Positions 1 through 8,534 of a stretch of DNA of 64,000 nucleotides are shown here, in pieces (positions within the stretch are counted from its first letter, which is position 1; each line of letters begins with the position of its first letter). This DNA is from CAYGZQ01 sp964354375 [NCBI: uncultured Planctomycetota bacterium] (lineage in GTDB: Bacteria; JAJVIF01; JAPKYR01), in the NCBI GenBank assembly GCA_964354375.1, contig CAYGZQ010000012.1, forward strand, positions 12,768 to 76,767, in the 5' to 3' direction. Below the pieces are notes generated by a model that was not told the origin of the DNA, made no database searches, and saw only the letters and a program-made list of their open reading frames with translations. Both the position numbers and the translations under genes were made by a program.

Positions 1-1717
1 ATGTGTAGTTGCCCCCGGCGAACGAGAAGGTGAACGGGATGGAGATGCTGTATCCGCACCCATCGTCTCCTTGGGTAGTGCTGTAGCCGGTAGTGAGCTC
101 ATACGCGGAATCGTACGACACAGTGGTGCCGGCGCCGCAGGTGTACGCGGTCTCAAGGCACAATGTGACGTCCACATCGGCGCAGCAGATGGCCTCTCCG
201 CCCTTTCCGTCCGTGACCTTCACGCACACCTCGCCGACATAGTCGGCGGTGTAGGTGTGGGTCGGTTTGTCGGGGGAGCCGGTGTAAGTGTCGTCGGCAC
301 CGCCAAAAGTACCGTCGTCGTTGAAGTCCCAGGCGAAGGTCAACGGATCGGCGTCCGGATCGGTCGAGCCGGAAGCATCAAACGCAATCTGGCCGTTGCC
401 GATATGAGGCATAGCCGTGACGACATCGAGATCGCACACGGGATCCGCGTTGTAGGGCTCGTTGGCCACGAACAGGTTGTCGCGGAAGAAGGCAGCCAGT
501 TTCGCCACCGGGGCGCCTCCGGCTGGTGTGAAATCGCTCATGTAGTCGAAGTCGCCATATTCGGCAATCACCCAGAACTCGTTGCCTTCTGTGCCCTTGA
601 CATTGTCCGCGGTGATTTCGCAGTGGTAAACGGAGTAGTTCGCGTCCCCGCCGGTCGGAGTCATCTCCGCCGCGTCAAACGAATGAATTGCACCCAGTAC
701 GGTCGACTCGACCTTGATGAGGGTGGGTTGGTAATCCCAACCCCAGACATTAACGTCCAGAATCAGGTCGCCGCCCTTGTTCGTAGCGTCGACATAGTAG
801 ACGTTAGGCTCCACATCAACTTTCATAGCAGCGGCCTCGGGCGCGTTCGCAGGATGATCCTCGGGGGCCTCACCCTTCCAGGACGCAACGACGGCATAGC
901 CGTATTTCACGCCGTTTGCATTGGGGAACCTGAGATAGTAGTTCCTGGTGTTCTTGGTGCCCGCGGAGAACACGCCGTTCTGGTCCGGGTTTGCATTCAG
1001 CCACGTCCAAAGGTCGTCGTTCGCACCGAGGAGGTCCGCGTAGTACTTGTACGGGTTGACCGTGGCAGTGAGCATGGCCTGATAGCCAGGGGTCGCGAGC
1101 TTGCCCTGGGTGTAACCCATGATGCCGGGAAATACGAATTCCCTGGCATTGAACCATCGGGTGTAACCGTCAGGATTACCCACGGGTCCGTCGCCCGCGT
1201 ACGGATCGGTGTATGCCGGGTCGTCCCCGTCGGGATTGAAATCCCAAAGCGACTGGTCCGTCCCGTACTTGGCATACTTGCACTTGGTGCTGTACTTCAT
1301 GGTGCCGGTGCCGGGTCCCATGAAGACACCTTTCACGTCATACCCGTTGTACTGGGTCATGCCGGGGAAGGGATGAGTGATCGACACGTCGATGTCGACA
1401 TCGACGTAGTCGGCGGTAGCCGGCGTGCCGTAGATCTCGAACGCGAGGTTCGAAACGCTGCCGTTCACAAATGTTGTGACATTCGCCGTGAACATGCACA
1501 TGCGGTTCAGGACCGCATCCACCGTCTGATTCTCAACGTCGATATAGACATCGTAGTACCCCCATAAGTGCGTCTGGGCCTGTCCGACATGGCTTGACGA
1601 TCCGGTCAAGTTCGGATCGGCGGCAGGCGCGGTCGGGCTTCCGCTGCCGCTCGAGCAGCTCAACGCAACAAGTGCAGTCATCAGCAACGTTGCGAAGAGC
1701 ACCGTCCATCGATTCAT
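1..1717 (-). CDS. PKD-domain surface lipoprotein with shared N-terminal module (3' end off the window)
   Basis: About 572 residues are visible; the gene runs off the left edge. I read the start from ATG at 1717 because a strong Shine-Dalgarno (TAAGGAGGTC, 1721-1730) lies 3-4 bases upstream. A signal peptide ends at lipobox Cys21 (VALSC), so the protein is probably an envelope lipoprotein. Residues about 45-340 match the N-terminal module of the lipoproteins at 2457-4892, 39529-42087 and 61724-63772: HLWGYYDVYID, then HPFPGM, GYDVKGVFMG, NPDGYTRWFNAREF and a late YGYAVVASW. A PKD-like domain follows, with a DPDADPLTFAWDF signature, and a Cys-rich stretch is cut by the window edge. No catalytic motif is seen. 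The role is unknown, and an adhesive or structural surface role is only an inference. The long ORF on the opposite strand (71-1567) is its antisense shadow. Confidence 0.85.
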   Translation of the reverse strand, partial: MNRWTVLFATLLMTALVALSCSSGSGSPTAPAADPNLTGSSSHVGQAQTHLWGYYDVYIDVENQTVDAVLNRMCMFTANVTTFVNGSVSNLAFEIYGTPATADYVDVDIDVSITHPFPGMTQYNGYDVKGVFMGPGTGTMKYSTKCKYAKYGTDQSLWDFNPDGDDPAYTDPYAGDGPVGNPDGYTRWFNAREFVFPGIMGYTQGKLATPGYQAMLTATVNPYKYYADLLGANDDLWTWLNANPDQNGVFSAGTKNTRNYYLRFPNANGVKYGYAVVASWKGEAPEDHPANAPEAAAMKVDVEPNVYYVDATNKGGDLILDVNVWGWDYQPTLIKVESTVLGAIHSFDAAEMTPTGGDANYSVYHCEITADNVKGTEGNEFWVIAEYGDFDYMSDFTPAGGAPVAKLAAFFRDNLFVANEPYNADPVCDLDVVTAMPHIGNGQIAFDASGSTDPDADPLTFAWDFNDDGTFGGADDTYTGSPDKPTHTYTADYVGEVCVKVTDGKGGEAICCADVDVTLCLETAYTCGAGTTVSYDSAYELTTGYSTTQGDDGCGYSISIPFTFSFAGGNYT

Positions 1718-1914
1718 ATTGACCTCCTTAGTATGAACAATATCCTGTTTTCTTCCAGTCCAGGGTTTACGAAGCTCAGAAACCTTGCTGCACGCAGACA
1801 ATAGAAACTCAAGAGCCATAATAAGAAATAATGGTGAATTTTTCAATGGCAGAGTCGCCATTTTACGTTATCCTATCTCATATTCCGGGAAGGGCATGTA
1901 TGTGCGGGTCGTGC

Positions 1915-1943
1915 AAAAAAAGAGGCCGGCGTTGCGCCGGCCT
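1915..1943 (-). terminator. Rho-independent terminator after the small membrane protein
   Basis: Perfect 9-bp stem AGGCCGGCG/CGCCGGCCT with a 3-base loop, followed on the minus strand by C and seven T. It lies 31 bases past the stop of the gene at 1974-2294. Confidence 0.9.
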
Positions 1944-1973
1944 GTCATGCTTCACGCTCTCCGCGTCGTCATC

Positions 1974-2294
1974 TTATCGTACAAAGAAGGGCGAATGCAT
2001 TATCAGCCTGTCAAGGCCAAACCACTCCGCGACGAAAAGCACTACCGATATCAACATGAACTTCGCGTGCTCGGGGAAGAAGTGACGGTTGAGCCAGATA
2101 AGAGAGCAGACAAGCACTATCGGGTAGCCGATCTCCTGTATCCGGTAGTAGATCACCGGGATGTTCCATTCCGTGAATGGCGTGGGCTCGAAGTAGATCC
2201 AGAAGAAAAAGAACTGCACGCCGAAAAACACGATGTGCATCAGCACAAACGACGGCCAGTCGTCGGTTCGATACTCGTATCTGTTGCGTTTCAT
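1974..2294 (-). CDS. Small three-helix integral membrane protein, unknown function
   Basis: This 106-residue protein has a charged N-terminus (MKRNRYEYRTDDW) and three hydrophobic segments: residues about 13-36 (rich in Phe), 50-68 and 80-97. A Shine-Dalgarno (AGGAGG) sits about 9 bases before ATG 2294, and a clear terminator (1915-1943) ends the unit, so it is probably transcribed alone or as the end of a short unit. I do not recognise the family. It lies between two large lipoproteins that share a domain, but nothing visible links it to them functionally. The plus-strand ORF over the same bases has no coding character. Confidence 0.75.
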   Translation of the reverse strand: MKRNRYEYRTDDWPSFVLMHIVFFGVQFFFFWIYFEPTPFTEWNIPVIYYRIQEIGYPIVLVCSLIWLNRHFFPEHAKFMLISVVLFVAEWFGLDRLIMHSPFFVR

Positions 2295-2390
2295 GGCTTC
2301 TCGCCTCCTGATTCCGCCCTGCTATGCCTTTCGTTTGTTAAGACCCCGTTAGATGCCTGAAGGTTTGCCGATTCGGACGCCGGCGCGAGA

Positions 2391-2421
2391 GAAAAAAGAG
2401 AACCCGCCTTTCAGACGGGCC
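2391..2421 (-). terminator. Rho-independent terminator after the 811-residue lipoprotein
   Basis: On the minus strand CCCGTCT pairs with AGGCGGG (one G-T pair), followed by TTCTCTTTTTT. It lies about 35 bases past the stop at 2457. Confidence 0.75.
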
Positions 2422-2456
2422 CCGCTTATCCCCTCAGGACAATGTCAGGGCGAATG

Positions 2457-4892
2457 TTACTCGTCTTGCAGACATACGAGCTTGGTGTGGAACAGGGTTT
2501 GCCTGACTCCTGCCAGGATACCGTGCTGGGGACCGAAGGTGAGGTATGATGGACGTCCGTCAAGGTCCACCAGCCACCGCTCGGAACCGTCCGGGCCCAG
2601 GCATCTCACCGACCCGTCATCCGTCGCAAAATACACGGTCCCAGTCGCATCCGTGATCGGTCCCGCACTGATCCCGCCCTCACAGTCAAAGTCCCACTCC
2701 AGCTGTCCGCCCGGAGAACTCAGGGCAACAAGCTTCGAGCTTCCCCCCGTCTGCCCGAGCACGCTCTCGGCCGCATATATGGTCCCGTCGGGAGCGATAG
2801 CTATGTCCGGCAGGAAATAATCGTCGTCATCGAACACCCACCGCTGCTCGCCATTCCCGCTCAAAGCGACGATGTGGTTGGTGATCGCGTAATAGATCTG
2901 ACCGGTCAGAGGATCCGCGGCGGAGCCGTACGGTATCGCATCGTCATACGCCGGCTTGTGCGTCCACATAACTTCCCCGTCTTCCGGGGAGAGCCCCCAG
3001 AACACGAATTCACCGGGGGGGCCTCCATCCAGATCCAGCTTCCCCACAACCACCTGCCCGCCGGCCGTGACAGTGGGAGGGCCGATGAACATCGACGGCG
3101 CTCCGTCGATGCCGTACCGAGCCCATAACAGCCCTCCGTACTGATCGAACGCCTGGATGCTGCTCGGGCCGTATACAAACGCATGACCATCGTCGTCTAT
3201 GTTCAGCATACCGTAACTGTACGGACCCGGGCCGGGAATCGGCACGAACGCAAGCTCGCTCCCCCCATCCTGGAACAGCCTGATGACGTTGCCCTCGAGA
3301 TCGTTCCACAGAAGTGAACACCCGACCATCATCGGGTCGCCCGCGGCGTCGAATTCCGGGAAGTCCAGGCACGCGACCTCGAAGCCCTGCGGATCGCACA
3401 CAACCAGCGAGGCCCCGCCGCTCTCCAGCCTCCGCGACGCAAACACCCTGCCCTCCGGATCGACCACCGGCATCGTGTCGGATGTGAGACCGGGAACCTC
3501 CCACGCAATCTCGGGGTTCACGGGGCCGAGAGTGTTAATCTGGTTCGAATTGTGATTCGTCCCGCCCGGTTTCGGCCACGGAGACAGGGGATTGAGCGCG
3601 AAGCCCGATCCCCCGATCGGCGTCGACTGGCTAACCGGCACCCGCACCACGTAGTAAGCCGAAAGCGGCGACGCCCCGGTGAAGGACGACACGTCCTTCT
3701 GGTAGTCCCCCTGAGAGGAGATTATCGTCACCAGAACCTGCTGATCCAGAATCGAATCGGGAGTGAGCCCCTCAAGCGTGATCCTGTACGTAGCCCACGG
3801 CGTGCTCGACGTCCATTCGCCTATCAGCTCCGGTATTCTCTTGCCGGTGAACAATGTCGGGCTCGTCAGCTCGATCGACTGAATCTGCTCACCTATGAGA
3901 GTGTCGGCAAGAAGCGCTTGCCAGTCCGAGACCCTTATGAGAAGCTGCAAGGCTCCACCTACGCAACCCTCGGGAGAGAGATAAACCGAGTTCAGAGGCA
4001 GGTTGACGTCGATAACGAACGGTTCGAGTTGATTCGCTTCAGGAGGAAATCCGCCCGGCACCTCGATGTATCCTCCGGGAGTATAGTCGGGCGGGAAACC
4101 ATGCGACGCATCGATCGCGTAGTTGAAAATCATGTCCGGTCCGCCGGATCCGTCCCCGGGGAATACGAGCTCATAGCGCCTTGTCTCGATGCCGCTGGAG
4201 GTGAAGACCGCTCGGCCATTCGGGTGCGTCAGCGGGAACGCCAGCACGTGCGAAAGAGAATCGTTCGGCTCGAGCGACGCCGCAAACACCTTGTAGCCGC
4301 ACAGCGTAGCGTCGAGGTCCGCGGGACTGTCCGAAGTGCCGCACAGTCCGCTGTGGAAGGAGAAGATGGTGCCGTTGTCCGGGAACTCGGTGGGGTTCCA
4401 CCACCTCGTCCACCCGTCCGCGTTCATCACCCTCAGACCGTTGGGGCCCCCGGCCCATGTCCGTGTCGGGTCGGTCACATCGATCATGTCCGCAGGCCCC
4501 ATCACGATCCCCTTCACATCGAATCCGCAGTAATGCGGCATCCCGATGAACGGGTGCTTGATCTTGACATCCACACCCACCTGACGACCCACAACCTTCA
4601 CGTTGGAAAAGCTCAGGAACGATCCGTCCTCGGGCGGTTCCACGAACTTGAGCGCATTGAGGTGCCACGCCGCCGACCTCAGCGGAACCGCCGCGGCTTC
4701 GCAGGAGTCCGGGTCGATCGTCACCCGGTAGAACCCCCAAAGCGCATGACCTTCCCGCGGCATATCCGCCCAGGCGGTCACGCCTGGATTTTCGGACAGT
4801 TGGGGGGAAGCGGGGCTCTGGGAAGCATCGCGCGAGCATGCTGCAACCGCCAGCATGCATATAAGCACTACGGCAAGCATTGCATGTCTCAT
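2457..4892 (-). CDS. Lipoprotein: shared N-terminal module plus PQQ-like beta-propeller (811 aa)
   Basis: The signal peptide ends at lipobox Cys19 (AVAAC). The start at ATG 4892 is supported by GGAGGTG about 9 bases upstream; an extended -10 (TGATATAAT) lies at 4942-4950. Residues about 35-290 carry the module shared with the lipoproteins at 1-1717, 39529-42087 and 61724-63772: ALWGFYRVTIDP, VPLR, KHPFIGM, GFDVKGIVMG, NADGWTRWWNPTEF. A linking domain of about 130 residues follows. From about residue 430 onward there is a PQQ/WD-type propeller, with repeats such as APDGTIYAAE, GTVYFATDDGSVRCLGPDG and GNGEQRWVFD. No PQQ-enzyme active site is evident, so this is a propeller fold rather than a dehydrogenase. 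It most likely acts as an outer-surface binding or structural protein. Confidence 0.88.
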   Translation of the reverse strand: MRHAMLAVVLICMLAVAACSRDASQSPASPQLSENPGVTAWADMPREGHALWGFYRVTIDPDSCEAAAVPLRSAAWHLNALKFVEPPEDGSFLSFSNVKVVGRQVGVDVKIKHPFIGMPHYCGFDVKGIVMGPADMIDVTDPTRTWAGGPNGLRVMNADGWTRWWNPTEFPDNGTIFSFHSGLCGTSDSPADLDATLCGYKVFAASLEPNDSLSHVLAFPLTHPNGRAVFTSSGIETRRYELVFPGDGSGGPDMIFNYAIDASHGFPPDYTPGGYIEVPGGFPPEANQLEPFVIDVNLPLNSVYLSPEGCVGGALQLLIRVSDWQALLADTLIGEQIQSIELTSPTLFTGKRIPELIGEWTSSTPWATYRITLEGLTPDSILDQQVLVTIISSQGDYQKDVSSFTGASPLSAYYVVRVPVSQSTPIGGSGFALNPLSPWPKPGGTNHNSNQINTLGPVNPEIAWEVPGLTSDTMPVVDPEGRVFASRRLESGGASLVVCDPQGFEVACLDFPEFDAAGDPMMVGCSLLWNDLEGNVIRLFQDGGSELAFVPIPGPGPYSYGMLNIDDDGHAFVYGPSSIQAFDQYGGLLWARYGIDGAPSMFIGPPTVTAGGQVVVGKLDLDGGPPGEFVFWGLSPEDGEVMWTHKPAYDDAIPYGSAADPLTGQIYYAITNHIVALSGNGEQRWVFDDDDYFLPDIAIAPDGTIYAAESVLGQTGGSSKLVALSSPGGQLEWDFDCEGGISAGPITDATGTVYFATDDGSVRCLGPDGSERWLVDLDGRPSYLTFGPQHGILAGVRQTLFHTKLVCLQDE

Positions 4893-4941
4893 GCGCGCGA
4901 CACCTCCTTCCAGAGGTTGAATGCCCAGCTTTTCATAAAAA

Positions 4942-4950
4942 ATTATATCA
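4942..4950 (-). promoter_or_regulatory. Extended -10 promoter of the 811-residue lipoprotein
   Basis: Minus-strand TGATATAAT about 50 bases upstream of ATG 4892. No good -35 lies 16-18 bases further up, which fits an extended -10 promoter. The same string occurs at 7662-7670. Confidence 0.5.
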
Positions 4951-5054
4951 GAAGGTCGCCCCCGCTGCTATCCTTCCGGAGAGAATTTTCACAAATACCC
5001 TCTGGGGCGAAATCCTGTATTATTACGCTTTCCGCTTTCGCGGGGATTCCGAAA

Positions 5055-6320
5055 ATGACCGCCTCGACCATATGCTCCCTCGACACGGACCACCGCCTGG
5101 AAGAGATTATCGACCTCAACATGCGGGTCCATAACATCGACCGCGCCTTCTGCGAAAGAATGCTCCTCCTGAATCCCGACAGCAACTCCCCCGAATTCCA
5201 CCGGTTTCTGGTCGAAGATGGCAGGATTATCTCGGGAGTCAGCCTTTTTGAGCATAAGCTGTCTTGGTTCGGCTCGACCATCGAGGTCGGCGAGATAGGG
5301 ATTGTCGGGACCCTCGAGGAGTACCGCCGCAAAGGCCACGCTTCCAGGCTCATGAACGACTGGATCGACATTATGCGCGAAGGAAAGACGCCCCTCAGTT
5401 TCCTCTGGGGAATCCCCGATTTCTATCAGAAATTCCATTTTTACTACGCTTACCCGAATCACTCGACGCCGTATGTCAGCCTGCCGAAGTCCTGCACAGA
5501 GGGCTGGGAGCCGTCAGGCGAAATCCGTCACGCTGAAGTGCCCGACCAATGGTGGATCAAGAAGCTGTACCGGGCTTATAACGCGGGAATGAACGGATGG
5601 CACCTTCGCAGCGACGATCTCTGGGACTGGTACTTCCGCATTACATGCGATACCACCGGCGAGCTTGTCGACGGCGTCGGCACTCATCAATGGTGGGTGT
5701 CCGAGGACCCCATGGGAGGCTACGCTTTCATCGCTGGAGGACCCCTCAGGCCGATTAGACTCTGGGAAATCGCCGCTGCCTCCCCCAACTCCCTCCGAAT
5801 CCTGATCCTCGGCCTGTTCAACGCGTACCCCAAGCTCGAATCCCTCGACCTCTGCCATCACCCCGATATGCCCGTCGGAAAATGGCTCTACCAGTGGGGC
5901 GCAAGGATCTCGTCCCCCGAGGACATCTGGAAAGGCACCTGGGGCGGAATGGTCAGACTGATGGACCCTCTTGCCCTGCTGCAGCTAATGACCGGCACGC
6001 TGAATGACCGACTCACTCAATCCCGTTTCTTCAACTTCACCGGCACAATCGCATTCGACAGCGAGGTCGGCGGCGCGGAAATCCGAATCTCAGACGGACA
6101 AGTCGACGTGAGCCCACTGACCGGTAACGCTTCTATCCAAATCCCGGCACGAGTGCTGACCCCGATCATGACCGGCTACAGAGGTTTCGAGAGATTTCGG
6201 TCCGAGCTGAGGGACATCCCCGACCGTACCGCCGATCTACTCTCGATCCTTTTCACTCGAGACAAGGTATTCATGTACCCACTCCTCTACGCCGACGAAG
6301 CCTTCGCCCTTCGGAAGTAG
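5055..6320 (+). CDS. Eis-like GNAT N-acetyltransferase with SCP2-like C-terminus
   Basis: This 421-residue protein probably transfers an acetyl group from acetyl-CoA to an amine; the substrate cannot be told. The N-terminal GNAT domain (about 1-150) has the acetyl-CoA loop in EEYRRKGHASRLM, preceded by the strand GEIGIVGTLEEY. A second GNAT-like half follows, and the last 100 residues (TIAFDSEVGGAEIRISDG and on) resemble the sterol-carrier-like domain that closes Eis-family proteins; total length fits that family. The open frame extends upstream to 3552, but the part before 5055 is antisense to the neighbouring lipoprotein, so I start at ATG 5055, in the gap between the divergent genes. No partner gene is next to it. 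Family assignment is firm; the Eis label is from memory of the architecture. Confidence 0.85.
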   Translation: MTASTICSLDTDHRLEEIIDLNMRVHNIDRAFCERMLLLNPDSNSPEFHRFLVEDGRIISGVSLFEHKLSWFGSTIEVGEIGIVGTLEEYRRKGHASRLMNDWIDIMREGKTPLSFLWGIPDFYQKFHFYYAYPNHSTPYVSLPKSCTEGWEPSGEIRHAEVPDQWWIKKLYRAYNAGMNGWHLRSDDLWDWYFRITCDTTGELVDGVGTHQWWVSEDPMGGYAFIAGGPLRPIRLWEIAAASPNSLRILILGLFNAYPKLESLDLCHHPDMPVGKWLYQWGARISSPEDIWKGTWGGMVRLMDPLALLQLMTGTLNDRLTQSRFFNFTGTIAFDSEVGGAEIRISDGQVDVSPLTGNASIQIPARVLTPIMTGYRGFERFRSELRDIPDRTADLLSILFTRDKVFMYPLLYADEAFALRK

Positions 6321-6330
6321 CCCCGATGCC

Positions 6331-6410
6331 GGTGCCCTTCGCACATCCTCCGACGATGGTGCCCTTCGCACATCCTCCGAGGCGTCAGCGAAGGAGGATT
6401 TGCGAAGGTC
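6331..6410. repeat. Tandem 23-bp repeat followed by its inverted copy
   Basis: A 23-bp unit beginning GGTGCCCTTCGCACATCC occurs at 6331-6353 and again at 6358-6380. An inverted partner (AAGGAGGATTTGCGAAGG) follows at 6391-6408, giving a stem of about 16 bp with one mismatch around a 10-base loop. It sits between two convergent genes and could act as a terminator, but lacks a T-run. Confidence 0.75.
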
Positions 6411-6431
6411 TCACACAACCCAGACCGGTGG

Positions 6432-6638
6432 TCAGATCTTCCAGACCCTTTTTGGCTTTCTCCCTGCAGCCTTCGCCAATGCGTTATCGATCTTCTGCAG
6501 CTCTACAATAATGCGCACCTTCTCGGGGAACGGAAGATTGGCAAGCTCAACACGTCGTTTGTGTTTCGCCTTGGCGATTCTATCCATCAGAGCCGGGTAG
6601 CGATCATGCCTGGCCCTATTTTTGCCTGACGAAGTCAT
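6432..6638 (-). CDS. Small basic conserved-looking protein, unknown function
   Basis: A 68-residue protein, strongly basic, that begins MTSSGKNRARHDRYPALMDR and continues with a helical stretch (KAKHKRRVELANLPFPEK, then VRIIVELQKI). I have seen similar short LPFEEK-IRI-LQ proteins annotated as hypothetical in other bacteria; that is from memory only. It is the last gene of a minus-strand run, 37 bases after the TPM-domain gene. ATG 6638 is chosen over two upstream ATGs because those would add a Cys/Trp-rich segment overlapping the preceding gene. The ribosome-binding site is weak. Confidence 0.6.
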   Translation of the reverse strand: MTSSGKNRARHDRYPALMDRIAKAKHKRRVELANLPFPEKVRIIVELQKIDNALAKAAGRKPKRVWKI

Positions 6639-6675
6639 CCCGTCTCGTCCCGTGACAAGTCGCACCATTCCGCCG

Positions 6676-7326
6676 CTACAAGGACTGGATTTTCGCGACC
6701 ACATGACTCAGCTCCGCTGCAAGGAGCTTACCTGGGTCGGTTTCGCCGACCGGCGGCGAGTAAGTCGAGTACCACTCTCTGAACGCGTCACCCTTCAGAC
6801 CCGGACCCTTCAGCCCCTGCACAAGCACCCGGCCGTCGCTTGAAGGATCGATCGCCAGCAACAACCCCTTCAGACCCGTCCCCTTCCCCACTCCCCACGT
6901 GTTGTAGAGCGCGTACGAAATCCCGTCGAGTCTGTAGGTCCGACCATTCCCCTTTTCCCCGCTCATCGCGTCCCGAAGCGACGCGGGCACGATAAGCACC
7001 GCCACACCAATACCCTTGCCCGCGGCGATCTCTTTCAGCTTATCCCTCAGGCCAGCCGAAATTGATTCATCAAGAAATCCGTCCGGATCCGTAAGCTCCC
7101 CCGTTCGTTCCGGAGGCGGATGCAGGGGAAGCTCCTCGTCCTTCCGCTCATAACCGCAGTGATAACAGAAAATCTCGCCCTCGTCCCAATCCTCTCCACA
7201 GATGGGGCACTTGGCTTGAGCCGGTTCCGTCTTCGCACCCTCGACCTCGACGGGAGTGTCGGCGCCCCTGCGACCCATGATCGCCATGATCAGCCTCGTC
7301 AACTGGAGGATCAGCCACTCTCTCAT
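6676..7326 (-). CDS. Zinc-ribbon plus TPM-domain protein
   Basis: A 216-residue protein. A short hydrophobic N-terminus (MREWLILQLTRLIMAIMG) may associate with the membrane. Next comes a four-cysteine zinc ribbon (CPICGEDWDEGEIFCYHCG, about residues 40-58), then from about residue 88 a TPM-like domain (DKLKEIAAGKGIGVAVLIVP, NTWGVGKGTGLKGLLLAID, GRVLVQ). TPM domains occur in membrane-linked proteins of uncertain role, and plant TLP18.3 is linked to photosystem repair; no enzymatic claim is made here. The ATG overlaps the stop of the upstream zinc-ribbon gene by 4 bases, so the two are translationally coupled and probably act together. Confidence 0.75.
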   Translation of the reverse strand: MREWLILQLTRLIMAIMGRRGADTPVEVEGAKTEPAQAKCPICGEDWDEGEIFCYHCGYERKDEELPLHPPPERTGELTDPDGFLDESISAGLRDKLKEIAAGKGIGVAVLIVPASLRDAMSGEKGNGRTYRLDGISYALYNTWGVGKGTGLKGLLLAIDPSSDGRVLVQGLKGPGLKGDAFREWYSTYSPPVGETDPGKLLAAELSHVVAKIQSL

Positions 7327-7652
7327 TCCGCCGCACCCTCCTTAGACTCGGGCGCCTGGGGGACCCTTTCGGCCGAGCGAGCCGGCATCGATGCGCTCAG
7401 TACGACATGATGGGCGTATCCCTTGACGCCTTCGACAAAACCCGCCTTGATGATTTTCTCATCGGGCGACGGCATCCCTTTGTGGCTGCCCTTCGGGGGA
7501 ATCGGGTAGCAGATCGACCAGGTCTCGGCGCATTTCCTGCAGCGATAGACCCGCTCGATATATCCGAAAGTCAGGTGGGATTGCGTCGCCGCGACCCGTC
7601 CGCTCTCTTTCTTCCCGTCCCCGCCGCAATAGGGGCATTTGCCTGATGTCAT
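7323..7652 (-). CDS. Small zinc-ribbon protein
   Basis: A 109-residue protein with two Cys pairs: CPYCGGDG at residues 6-13 (a DnaJ-like knuckle) and CRKC at about 37-40, spaced as one four-Cys zinc site. The tail is rich in Ala, Glu and Pro. It is first in a minus-strand unit; its stop overlaps the next start (7323-7326). A TATAAT with an upstream TG (7662-7670) ends only 9 bases before the start codon, so the transcript may have a very short or no leader. The function is unknown; a nucleic-acid or protein-binding role is plausible but unproven. Confidence 0.65.
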   Translation of the reverse strand: MTSGKCPYCGGDGKKESGRVAATQSHLTFGYIERVYRCRKCAETWSICYPIPPKGSHKGMPSPDEKIIKAGFVEGVKGYAHHVVLSASMPARSAERVPQAPESKEGAAE

Positions 7653-7661
7653 GATGGCGCG

Positions 7662-7670
7662 ATTATATCA
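7662..7670 (-). promoter_or_regulatory. Extended -10 promoter of the zinc-ribbon/TPM unit
   Basis: TGATATAAT on the minus strand, 9 bases before ATG 7652. No convincing -35 is seen. The position implies a near-leaderless mRNA. Confidence 0.45.
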
Positions 7671-7726
7671 GTTCCGGACCGGCGGGGACAGGCAGAGTGA
7701 TTGTCCCCGTTCCCAATCGTTCCCAA

Positions 7727-8443
7727 TCAGTCTTCCACCGTTATCAGGTTGCGGATATCCTCGAACTTCCCCTCCCCGATCCCTTCCACCAGCATGATGT
7801 CCTCGATTTTCTCGAACCGCCCATGAGTATTACGATATTCAATTATTCGCAAGGCCAATTGCTCGCCTATTCCCGGAAGCGTCTGGAGCTCGTACCGGTT
7901 CGCCTTGTTGATGTTCACAAGCCCGGATGGCAGGTCGCCATCCGGCTGCGGCGACAGCGGATATTCAACCCGCCTGAAAGAAACCCCCGTATCTCGCTCG
8001 CTCGACCTGTCGGCTCCCTCCTGATTTAAGTACGGGACCTGCACCTTCTGGCCGTCTCTCACCGTTTCCGCAAGGTTCACCTTCTCGCGGTCCGCCTCAG
8101 ATGTGAATCCGCCCGCAGCCTCGACCGCGTCCGACACCCTCGCCCCCTGGGGAAGATACACCAGGCCCGGCGTATTCACCGCGCCCTCCACCTGCACCAC
8201 TATCCCCCCTCCCTGGGGATGAATGTCCTTTCCCAGCTCAACGCCCGAGTTCAGCCGCCCGAAGTATTTCCATCCGGCCCACGCGAGCGCGAGCATGAAA
8301 AACACGATAAGGGCGATCCGCTCGTTGCGCGTGAGCGGACTGCTCCCTTTCGTCGGACCCTTCGCGTCTTTCCCGGATGCATTCACGACGAATATATTAT
8401 CCCCATTGTCGAATGCGGGCAAGTGCTCACCGCTCTTTACCAT
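7727..8443 (-). CDS. comEA: ComEA-like competence protein (SLBB plus helix-hairpin-helix)
   Basis: ComEA binds incoming double-stranded DNA at the cell envelope during natural transformation. This 238-residue protein has one transmembrane helix (IALIVFFMLALAWAGWKYF, about 42-60). An SLBB domain follows (VVQVEGAVNTPGLVYLPQG, then DAVEAAGGF) and then a C-terminal double helix-hairpin-helix (GLVNINKANRYELQTLPGIG, then VEGIGEGKFEDIRNLI). This is the standard ComEA order, so the DNA-binding tail would lie outside the membrane. Start 8443 is chosen because the SD of 8485 is no better; either is possible. It is divergent from the flagellin gene, 91 bases away. No other competence gene lies in the window. 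Confidence 0.85.
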   Translation of the reverse strand: MVKSGEHLPAFDNGDNIFVVNASGKDAKGPTKGSSPLTRNERIALIVFFMLALAWAGWKYFGRLNSGVELGKDIHPQGGGIVVQVEGAVNTPGLVYLPQGARVSDAVEAAGGFTSEADREKVNLAETVRDGQKVQVPYLNQEGADRSSERDTGVSFRRVEYPLSPQPDGDLPSGLVNINKANRYELQTLPGIGEQLALRIIEYRNTHGRFEKIEDIMLVEGIGEGKFEDIRNLITVED

Positions 8444-8534
8444 TAATAACCGACACCCGTCCCCGCGCGATACTAATAGGGACACAATCCGTGCGACCCC
8501 GAGGATTTCGGGCGCCTATGGAGGACGAACGCCG

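Noticed and set aside
71-1567. A 498-codon open frame on the plus strand
   Set aside because: It is antisense to the PKD lipoprotein, which has a strong ribosome site, signal peptide and conserved module. The plus frame has no recognisable domain.
2457-4892. PQQ-dependent dehydrogenase
   Set aside because: The propeller repeats are present, but no PQQ-ligand or catalytic residues are recognisable and the N-terminus is an unrelated lipoprotein module.
3552-5054. Long N-terminal extension of the Eis-like acetyltransferase
   Set aside because: This part overlaps the minus-strand lipoprotein and is rich in Arg with no family similarity. The family domain starts at ATG 5055.
6432-6638. Toxin-antitoxin assignment of the small basic protein
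   Set aside because: No partner gene or toxin fold is visible; the neighbours are zinc-ribbon proteins.
8445-8534. Sigma-28 promoter before flagellin
   Set aside because: CGCGATAC is only a partial match to GCCGATAA, and the -35-like part is weak.
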